From contig JAYMGJ010000460.1 of assembly GCA_037178675.1 (NCBI GenBank), positions 1-64,000 on the forward strand: a DNA stretch of 64,000 nt, in the 5' to 3' direction. Under the pieces are notes generated by a model. It was given only the letters and a program-made list of their open reading frames with translations, ran no database searches and was not told the DNA's origin. Shown in pieces: positions 56,060 to 64,000 of this stretch (positions are counted from its first letter, which is position 1; each line of letters opens with the position of its first letter). Source of the stretch: Scleroderma bovista (taxonomy: Eukaryota; Basidiomycota; Agaricomycetes; Boletales; Sclerodermataceae). Made by a program: the position numbers and the translations under genes.

Positions 56060-57460
56060 CACGGAATGGATGTCCATTTGCGGGTTGATGACCCAGGCAG
56101 ATAACCACCCACAGGTGGTCAAGAAGGATAACCATTATGTTATCGGGAAAGGTGGTTTATAATGAATGCACTAACCTTTGCCTTCAATATCCTGCCAGCA
56201 CCCTTATGGACAACCTCCGCATGCCCCGCCAGAGGGATGGCCATCCACAGTTGGATGGGGGTTAAGGCGGATAGCCATTATATTATGCAGGAATAGTTGT
56301 TTATAATCAGTCCGCCAACCTCTGCCTTCAATATGCTACCGGAACCCTCATTGAAAACCCCCCGCATACCCCTGCAGGCAGATATCCATCCGCGGATAGA
56401 TGGAGGTCAAGAAGGATAACCATTATATTATGTGGGAGTAGTTTTTGATAATTAATACACAAACCTTTGCCTTCAATATGCTACCAGCACCATCATTTGA
56501 AAACCTTCACATATCCCCACAGGCAGATATCCATCCATGGATAGATAGGGGTCAAGATGGATAGCCATTATATTATGCGGGAATAGTTGTTTATAATCAA
56601 TTCACTAACCTCTGCCTTCAATATGCTACCGGAACCCTCATTGGAAAACTTCCGCATACCCCTGTAGGCAGATATCCATCTGCGGTTGGATGGGGGTCAA
56701 GAAGGATAATTATTATATTATGTGGGAGCAGTTTTTTATAATTAATACACAAACCTCTGCCTTCAATATGCTACCGGAACCCTCATTGGAAAACCTCCAC
56801 ATATCCCTGCACAGATATCTATCCATGGATAGATGGCAGTCAAGATGGATAGCCATTATAGTATGCAGGAACAGTTGTTTATAGTCAATTCACTAACCTC
56901 TGCTTTCAATATGCTACGGGCACCCTCATTGGAAACTCTCCGCATATCCCGCAGGTAGATATCCATCTGCGGATAGATGGCGGTCAAGATGGATAGCCAT
57001 TATAGTATGCGGGAACAGTTGTTTATAGTCAATTCACTAACCTCTGCCTTCAACATGCTACTGGAACCCTCATTGGAAAACCTCCGCATATCCCGCAGGT
57101 AGATATCCATCCGTGGATAGATGGCAGTCGAGAAGGATAATTATTATATTATGTGGAAGCAGTTTTTTATAATTAATACACAAACCTCTGCCTTCAATAT
57201 GCTACCGGCACCCTCATTGAAACCTCCACATATCCCCGCAGGTGGATATCAATCCGCAGATAGATGGGGATCAAGATGGATAGCCATTATATTATACGGG
57301 AACAGTTGTTTATAATCAATTCACTAACCTCTTCCTTCAATATGCTACCTGCACCCTCAGTGGAAAACATCTGCACGCCCCTGCAGGGGGATATCTATTC
57401 GCAGATAGATGGGGCTCAAGATGGATAACCACTGCACTAACCTTTGCCTTCAATATGCTA
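56060..57460. repeat. 144 bp tandem satellite, about ten units
   Basis: CCTTCAATATGCTACC recurs near 56181, 56325, 56470, 56615, 56760, 56904, 57047, 57191, 57334 and 57447, i.e. every 143-145 bp and a shorter last unit. Each unit also contains GCAGGCAGATATCCATCC and GGATAGCCATTATATTATG. Alternating unit types (GATAATTA...AATTAATACAC versus ATAATCAATTCAC) suggest a higher-order dimer in part of the array. Confidence 0.9.
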
Positions 57461-58170
57461 CAAGAAGCGAATTTGGATATTGCGAATTGGTCGACGTGAA
57501 ACAAACCCAGGCTGCCAGGGACGCCCGCCTCGAAGAAGCTCTCAAGGAAATCGACACTTTGCGGGAATTCATTGAAGGAATGCAGGTCAAGGTCTTCCCT
57601 AACACTACGCAAACTTCTCTGCCCCCCATCCAAACTGAACACTCGCAACCCGCCTCTCCGCTGCATACTGTCTCTGCAAATGCAGACATCCAACCTGAGC
57701 CCCCCATTCCCGCTGTACCTGCTGCAAACTTACTGCCGCAGTGTTTCAGCCCAACCGACCCACCGTCACCATTTTTACGACCAGACCTCAGCCCCTCTCC
57801 ATCTCTCTTGCCCACATCACCGCAGCAACGTGTGCCTTCCCCACCACCCATTCCTTTCCCCGCAGAAGCTGCAGCACCTGTTGTTCCCGCGGACCTGGTA
57901 CCGGATGATAGTGTGTGGCTCAACACTTCATCCACTGTTCCGTCGACTGTCCCCACCGCCCCTGGATACGTGTCCCCTCGCATTATCCAACTCTTCACTG
58001 GTGAGCACACTGATGCTGAGGAGAGTCCTGCCACGACCGCGCCTCCTGTCATCATGGTAAGTGCTCCAGATCATGATGCCTCGAAATTGATGGAGGGAAC
58101 ACAAGTGGGGAATGCTTCGGATGGCAAGGGGGTAGTGGGTGAAACAAGTGACAATATGGATACCACTTGA
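57454..58170 (+). CDS. Unidentified ORF fragment with coiled coil and Pro-rich region
   Basis: After the satellite an open frame gives EFGYCELVDVKQTQAARDAR and LEEALKEIDTLREFIEGMQV (coiled coil). About 140 residues rich in Pro/Ser follow (PSPSLLPTSPQQRVPSPPPI), then TAPGYVSPRIIQLFTGEHTD to DNMDTT and TGA. No start codon outside the satellite, so it is probably the last exon of a captured gene. Family not recognised. Confidence 0.4.
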   Translation, partial: YATRSEFGYCELVDVKQTQAARDARLEEALKEIDTLREFIEGMQVKVFPNTTQTSLPPIQTEHSQPASPLHTVSANADIQPEPPIPAVPAANLLPQCFSPTDPPSPFLRPDLSPSPSLLPTSPQQRVPSPPPIPFPAEAAAPVVPADLVPDDSVWLNTSSTVPSTVPTAPGYVSPRIIQLFTGEHTDAEESPATTAPPVIMVSAPDHDASKLMEGTQVGNASDGKGVVGETSDNMDTT

Positions 58171-58429
58171 AGGTATCATTTTATTTGTTACATGTTTTAT
58201 CTTGACCTTAGTTTATCGAACATTTTTCATACTTCTTTACCTTTCATTTTGCACTTGTTCATGTATGCAATAATTTTACTTATATCACATCATTGTACAT
58301 ACTTTTTCACACATACAACATGGATTCTTGCTGTGGTAGTGAATGGATGGAATGCCCCGCATGTGTGGTGCACTTGTTGTGGTCAGATTGGGCTTGTTGT
58401 TTCCTGTAGTGGCATGTAGCAGTTGGTCC

Positions 58430-59455
58430 ATGCATATGTAGTGAGTCCGCGCAGTGTAATGAGTCCACACAGGTGTAGTGAGTCGTGCAGGTATAGTGAT
58501 TCCGCGCAGTGTAGTGAGTCCACGCGGGTGTAGCGAGTCCACACAGGTGTAATGAGTCTGCACTCGGTGTAGTGAGTCCGCGAATATGTAATGAGTCCGC
58601 GCAGGTGTAGTGAGCCCATGCAGTGTAGTGAATCCATGCAGGTGTGGTGATTCGTGTGGATGTGGTGAGTCCGCACAGGTGTAGTGAGTCCGCGCAGGTG
58701 CACTGAGTCTGCACAGGTGTAGTGAGTCGTAGGGGTATAGTGAGTCCGCGGAGTGTAATGAGTCCATGTAGGTGTAGTGAGTCTGTGGAGTGTAGTGAGT
58801 CCATCCGTGTGTGGTAAGTCCGTGCAGGTGTAGTGCTTCTGACCATTTGGTCCGCACATGTGTAGTGAGTCCGCGTAGGTGTAGTGAGTCCATCCATGTG
58901 TATTGAGTCCGCGGAGGTGTAGTGCATCAGCACATGCATAGTGAGTCTGGACATGTGCAGTGAGTCCACCCATGTGCAGTGAGTCCGCACATCTGTAGTG
59001 AGTCCGCATAGGTCTAGTGCATCTGCACCTGTGTAGTGAGTCCGCACATCTGTAGTGAGTCAGTGTAGTGAGTCCATGCCTGTGTGGTCAGTCCGCGCAG
59101 GTGTAGTGCATCCATGCAGGTGTAGTGCATCCAAGCATGTGCAGTGAATCCTTGCATGTGCAATGAGTCCACACATCTGTAGTGAATCCACACCTGTGTG
59201 GTGATTCCACGCAGGTGTAGTGTGTCCGCGCAGGTGTAGTGCATCCAAACATGTGCAGTGCGTCCACGCATGTGTAGTGAGTCCACACATGGGTAGTGAG
59301 TCTGCGCAGGTGCAGTGAGTCCATGCAGGTGCAGTGAGTCTGCGCAGGTGCAGTGAGTCCACGCAGGTGCAGTGAGTCCACGCAGGTGTAGTGAGTCCGC
59401 GCAGGTGTAGTGAGTCCGCGCAGGTGTAGTGAGTCCGTGCAGGTGTAGTGACCCT
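58430..59455. repeat. 19 bp minisatellite GTGAGTCCGCGCAGGTGTA
   Basis: About 54 units of 19 bp with point variants. Pure copies cluster at 59390-59450, with more divergent ones towards 58430. 19 is not a multiple of three, so long His/Thr/Tyr-rich frames on the minus strand repeat every 57 bp and are artefacts. Confidence 0.9.
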
Positions 59456-59559
59456 GGGGTATCCCAGTCCCTGCACCCCTCATTAATAATCCCAAATACT
59501 GCCTAACTGGCAGATGCTGCACCAGTTGATGGTACTCACCATTACCTTTGCAATGCAAT

Positions 59560-59815
59560 AAACTCTTGGCCCATCCATTCAGATGCAGTACAGTAGCATC
59601 CTAGCTGGCCCATATGACATGGTGATATGTATCCTTAAACAACACAACAGCCCACCCATATCACATAGTGACAATACTCTAATGTTCAGCCTGCCCGTGT
59701 TACACAGTGACAGTCTTTCCCAGGCTCCCCGTCTGCTGGCCCATCAGACCCGGGTGAATATCACCCTCGTCTGGCTGTCTAATATGGGACAAGGTAGGTG
59801 CATTATGTGAGGCGG
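59560..59815 (+). repeat. Shared tail repeat, copy 3
   Basis: CCCATCCATTCAGATGCAG... ACAGTGACAGTCTTTCCCAGGCTCCCCGTCTGCTGGCCCAT... GGGACAAGGTAGGTGCATTATGTGAGG (words read in order), closely matching 10243-10345. It ends right where the gag-like sequence of element B starts. Confidence 0.6.
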
Positions 59816-59849
59816 TGGTGAGACGATCGCATGCATACGCCTAGGAGGC

Positions 59850-61560
59850 ATGAGTCCTCGTGCAGACGACGCGAATGGTCCTGAACGCCGAATGGAGATG
59901 TTGAAAGGGCAGGTGGATGAATCAGAGGGCTGGACAGATGAGTCGAGAGCCCAAGCAGATGCGTCAAACACGCCAAACAAAGCTAAAACCGACGTTGTGA
60001 GCCATAGAACCAGTGCAGGCACGTACCTGAGCACTGGAGACGCGAAACGTGCTGTCAACAAGACAGATGGCATTTGCAGCCACGCGGACGTGTTGAGCGG
60101 CCACAGAGATGCCCTGAATGCATCAAACAGCGCTGAAATGGGCAGTATGAGCTGTAGAGATGGTGCAGAGACATACCTGGGTGCTAGAAATGCGAATCGT
60201 GCTGTCGATGAGATGGATGGCATTGGGAGCCACGCGGACGCATTGACTGGGCACGAAGACATCCAAAGCGTCGAAACGGACACAGTTACGCCTACAATTG
60301 CACCAGAAACTGTCAGTACACACCAAACAGAGTCGGAGGCGCCAAGCCCACCTTCTGGAGATGCGAAATGTGGCGTTGACGTGACGGATGGCCTTGTGAG
60401 CCATATGGACACGTCAAGTGGGCACACGGACACCCCAAGCGTCGAAACGGACACGTTAACATCTAGAAACGCGCCAAATACTGTCAGCATACCCCAAATG
60501 AAGCCAAAAATGCCAGACTTGCCTGGTGATGGCACTAGACTGGCTCTAAATGAGCTAAACAGCTTGGGGAGCCACACGGACGCGTTGAGCTCACAGACGG
60601 ACGCCCCAAATGTTCAAACGGGCGTGAGAACAACTGCAAACAATAGCAGAGGTGTCAGAATGCGTCAAATCGAGCCAGAAACACCAGACTCACCTGCTGG
60701 GAGCGCAGCATCACGCTCAGACATGACGGACGGCTTTGGGAACCACACGGACACATCGAGCCCACGCACACACATGCAGAGCGTTGGGAATGACGCGCAA
60801 AGGGCTGCAAACAGAACGGAACACGTCAGAACGTGTCAAACGGACTCAAAAATGCGAAACTCACTGCATACGCATGAAATCGCAACACCTGAGCCTACCA
60901 TTCAATGGAAATGGGTCAGCATCAACAGTACCAATGTGTACCTACTGCAGAACACGCTGATCGACACCTCAAGTTGAAAATTCATCTTTGGATGAGTTGA
61001 GGGTGGAGTAGAGGCGATTGCACCGAAGGTCATCAATGAGACGGCTGGCGATGGTGATGGTGATCGAAACAGAGGTGACGGTGACATGAATGGCATGACT
61101 AGCAGTGGCAACGTCGACTCGACACAAGTCGAGGCAGCACTGCTGGCTACAGACAGTTAGCAAATGCACTCAAGCCAAATACCATGAAGATATGACTCAC
61201 CTGTGTCGTCCTGGACACCCACCAACCACGCAGACCATCCGTACAGACCCGCTAGACATCAACGTCGACGTGGAAGGCTCAAGATCGAGCAAATAAACAA
61301 CAAAAGCATCAGCCAAATGCCAAAAAGAGTTGAAACGACTCACCTAGGACGCACCTGCGTTATGCAGCCACCTGACAACGCATCGAAACATTGCAACAGG
61401 GTCGTTGGACCCATCCGACAATGCAATCAAATCAAATTCAAACCTACAAGAGTCAGCCAAGCGTGGAACAGCGAAATGACTCACCTAGTGCATGCACACA
61501 CTGTGCAACCACGCAGAAACCCTTCGAAATGTTTTCATAGGGTCTACACACCCATCCGTT
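59850..61560 (+). pseudogene. 3' gag portion of element B
   Basis: Frame 59850-60977 (SEGWTDESRAQADASNTPNK ... HEIATPEPTIQWKWVSINST) aligns with the repeat and HEIATPEPTKRW region of element A. It is broken at TGA 60975-60977 and TGA 60993-60995. In element A both aligned codons are CGA (Arg). Similarity continues (EAIAPKVINETAGDGDG, ALLATDS, RRRGRLKIE, TTHLGRT) with a TAG at 61158 and another TGA near 61184. Confidence 0.75.
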
Positions 61561-62164
61561 GACACAGGAGACCTACAATCAAGTGGACAAATGTCAGCCC
61601 AACGCGAAATGGTGAAACGGCCTACCTGAGACGCGGTCCGATTGCGCAGCCATGCGGGGACGACCCACAACGTTCCTATAGGGTCATTGGACCCAGGCGT
61701 TGACGCGGACAACTGAAAACGTGACCTACAAGCATTAGTTGAAAGCGCAAGGAGCAAAATGCTTACCAAGGGCTCTACAAGCCCATACACCCCCTACCTC
61801 TTGATGCGGACGATCCCTCACGATCCACGTCCATCGGAAGTCTTCTATACGGCCTCCAGAGCTTGAAGAACGACCTGCAAAAAGGGTTAGCTGCGATGAC
61901 AAGAAGTCTAATCGCATCAAATACACACCTGAGTGCAAACGGATCAATGACGCACAACATGCTCATCGCGGACACGTGACTGACCAAATCCAGTAACAAC
62001 ACTGCAGTTGCACAAACCTTCGCAACAAAAGCCTCGGACTCTCGAGCAACAGACTACATTCATTTGGAATCATTGAGTACTCATTCATTTGATATTTTAC
62101 ACCTTTGGTTTCATTCCATTCATTTTTCTACTGTCCCTACTAACACATACTGTTTAAGGGAGCG
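61561..62164. other. 3' untranslated part of element B
   Basis: Continues degenerate GAAACGRCTCACCTAG / CCCA..CGTTGACGCGGAC modules of the gag tail to about 61960, then AT-rich sequence and the polypurine tract. No open frame of note. Confidence 0.5.
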
Positions 62165-62475
62165 TGTTGTAAATTAACCAGCATGCGTTACTAGTACTTA
62201 GGTGCGTGACCACGTGATGCTTACATAAGCCTTTTGAGTGTACTATAGACAGTAGTATTTTCCATTAGTCCCTCAGTAGCTTGAACATCTACTGAGGGTA
62301 AGTAGTCCACACACACTCATTCTTACTCATACTAACTTGTAGTAGTTACTACAGGTATTACTCTAATACAGTAGCTTGAACATCTACTGAGGTTACTACA
62401 GGGTTACCAATTTCCTACCACAGCTTCTGTCCTACAGGTCCACTGCAGCAACCCCCCAACACACTTTTTCCAAGA

Positions 62476-62821
62476 TCAATTTGGACCATTTAGACAGTAA
62501 TTATTACTATGGTGTTGGGGTATGTCATCTTCTTCATTATATAGCATACTGATAACTGTTCATTTTTTCAATGGTCAGACACTTTATCCCAATATCAATC
62601 TCAGTGATGTAAACAAAGTATTTCAGCACAGCCTTGCACTCATCAAGAATGCCATCATTGCTGAGCTTCCAGCTGGCACTGTGGACACCAGTGTGGAAGA
62701 GTGGTTGCCTCCTGATCCTCTTTTGGATGAAGGTACATTTCAATGGAGGCTTGTCATGGCCGCAAAAGAAACTGCATACAAGCAGTACTGTTGGTGGCAT
62801 ACCACCATAGATCAAGGATGA
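62476..62821 (+). pseudogene. 3' part of the gene split by element B
   Basis: After TCAAT the frame reads LDHLDSNYYYGVG. An intron (GTATGTCATC ... AATGGTCAG) leads to TLYPNINLSDVNKVFQHSLA ... TVDTSVEEWLPPDPLLDEGT and KQYCWWHTTIDQG, with TGA at 62819. Not recognised. The preserved frame on both sides of the insertion suggests the gene was coding when the element arrived. Confidence 0.5.
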
Positions 62822-62939
62822 TTGCATCACTACATTTTGTATACAATACTTGCAAGTTGCAATTGGATCTCATTCCGCAGATTACAAATGTTTATATATA
62901 AATCTACTAAAATATGATAGGCAAACACAGCAATAGGGG

Positions 62940-63195
62940 AAGTCATGAGTCAAGCACAGCAAAAAGGGAGGTGAGAATCAGGCCTGGAGATGTGAGTTGG
63001 GCCCAGCAAAAGGGGAGACATGGGTTGGGCCCAGTGAGAAGGGGAGATATGGTTGGGCCCAGCAAAAGGAGAGGCGTGAGGCCCAGTGAGAAGGGGAGTC
63101 ATGAGTCGGGCCCAGCAAAAGGGGAGGCATGGGTCGGACGCAGAGAAAGGGGAGGCATGAGTTGGGCCCAGCAAGAAGGGGAGGCAGATGCACAT
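62940..63195. repeat. Minisatellite with GGGCCCAGCAAAAGGGGAG
   Basis: About eight units of 28-34 bp alternating GGGCCCAGCAAAAGGGGAG and GGGCCCAGTGAGAAGGGGAG with GCATGGGTTG or TCATGAGTCG spacers. Frames on either strand are repeat-driven. Confidence 0.85.
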
Positions 63196-64000
63196 GAGTG
63201 GGTGTGGAATGTGGACTTCATATACTGTTTGTTAAACGTCAGCTGTGAATATCAAGGGAAAATAGAGAAGGGGTTTCCAGAGTCCAATTGACATACATGT
63301 GACCGTACCTTGTTCTTCTCAAAATGATGGACCAAATAAGGCCCTGAATGATAACAGGTCACACAACACTCGACCATCACTGACAGGCGCAGTGCAGATG
63401 CATAGATTCCACTCACTTTGCCTGACCGTTCCATGTATATGCTCATTGATCTCCACCTGCATACATGTAGCAACTGCAGGACATGGGCTTTACAAACATA
63501 TTGCAGAATGTGAGAGCACTATTGGCTACAGGTGGAAACGTGCATGGCCGCTGTCACGCACCAAACGTGTTTGGTACTGTGGACATGGAGAAAGTTAGCC
63601 GATGAAACTAATGCGAAGAACGCACACCCAAGATCTGTTGAAAGATTGTCCCGACTTGAGGGATACAGACAACCCTCGCTATCCATATCACGCAAAGTCA
63701 TGACTATCCTTATGCGAAGGATGAATACAAGCTTGTCATAGCCATCTATCGCACAAGAATGACTATCCTGGAGCAAGAGATGAATGCCATCGTCTGGCAG
63801 TCATCCCTCGCACAAGAACCGCCAAGAAGCAGAAGAATCCAAGGATTGATGATCATTTCAGTATGAGAGAGGAATGCAACCTACTGCAGTCCAACTCCCA
63901 TACCAGAACAACCAAAGAAGCAGAAGAAACGATAGAGAAACAAAGGAGAAAAGGAAGAATCATTTTTAGCGCCCAAATGTCAAATTTAGGCGCCCAGTGC
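63196..64000. other. Right end, no gene recognised
   Basis: Short overlapping frames only. Near 63700-63830 two diverged copies of a CCTCGC..TCC.TATC.CGCA..(G)TCATGACTATCCT-like segment occur. Confidence 0.4.

Larger units (their letters stand above)
53595..62475 (+). mobile_element. Gag-only LTR retrotransposon, copy B, heavily invaded
   Basis: LTRs of 311 bp at 53595-53905 and 62165-62475 differ at only a few positions. Target-site duplication TCAAT at 53590-53594 and 62476-62480. PBS GGTTATGAGCCC at 53906-53917 and PPT AAGGGAGCG at 62156-62164. Interior: 5' gag fragment, a nested small LTR element (54434-56023), a 144 bp satellite, a foreign ORF, a 19 bp minisatellite, a tail repeat and the 3' gag portion. 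No pol. The gag parts align to element A, but with stops. Confidence 0.85.

Noticed and set aside
58430..59455. Frames of up to 246 codons rich in Thr/His/Tyr on the minus strand
   Set aside because: Produced by the 19 bp repeat read over 57 bp; three overlapping frames show the same pattern.
13790..60995. TGA read as a sense codon (altered genetic code or selenocysteine)
   Set aside because: Paralogue comparison gives CGA at two sites, intact neighbouring genes have none, and the stops are confined to decaying mobile elements and a split gene.

Overview
The window comes from a basidiomycete, most likely a mushroom-forming Agaricomycete. The evidence is many spliceosomal introns of about 45-60 nt (GT...AG), two KDZ-type transposases (one with the CxC2 cysteine cluster), a fungal TET/JBP dioxygenase, a chromodomain Ty3/Gypsy element, Ty1/Copia-like elements, and dense nested repeats. 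Nothing looks like a block of ordinary housekeeping genes. The only recognisable host gene is a fragment of a Dsk2/ubiquilin gene. I could not assign genus or species. || Layout. 1-10.35 kb: a CCGCGG-studded element with a KDZ transposase (628-4114, +), an unidentified gene (4425-5223, -), a TET/JBP 2OG-Fe(II) dioxygenase (6095-7354, +) and a tandem array ending near 9.98 kb. The palindrome CCGCGG occurs 45 times between 1300 and 9976, in exons, introns and spacers. 10.35-11.5 kb: an element whose core is GTC/GTG-type trinucleotide repeat. 12.06-23.77 kb: a large unidentified gene on the minus strand, with a solo LTR in an intron (15133-15502) and a complete, apparently intact Ty3/Gypsy chromovirus in an exon (15852-22186, TSD GCATC), plus in-frame TGA codons. 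24.1-31.1 kb: a second KDZ unit, with a transposase fused to an Ulp1/C48 protease domain and broken by two TGAs, surrounded by three small unidentified genes. 31.1-35.7 kb: minisatellites, a MITE-like inverted repeat, and a second CCGCGG cluster with one unidentified ORF. || 35.8-42.9 kb: a 5'-truncated Copia pol (two in-frame TGAs) abutting a gag-only LTR element with an 891-codon ORF and no pol. 42.9-50.3 kb: a 7.4 kb palindrome (arms of about 3.8 and 3.5 kb, 96 bp spacer) made largely of two tandem-repeat families. 50.3-53.3 kb: a Dsk2 fragment, trinucleotide-repeat tracts and a degenerate transposon ORF. 53.6-62.5 kb: an older relative of the gag-only element (311 bp LTRs, TSD TCAAT) inserted in an exon of an unidentified gene. 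It is swollen by a small nested LTR element, a 144 bp satellite, a 19 bp minisatellite and other fragments. 62.5-64 kb: the rest of the split gene and a short minisatellite. || How the parts relate. The most interesting unit is the first: a transposase and a 5-methylcytosine-oxidising enzyme in one element that is also crowded with a palindrome containing two CpGs. Elsewhere in the window at least twelve reading frames are broken by TGA. Two can be checked against a paralogue inside the window, and there the ancestral codon is CGA, so a CpG C-to-T change explains them. Together these suggest that CpG methylation and deamination wear down transposons here, while the TET-bearing element keeps its CpGs. 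That link is inference, not demonstration.
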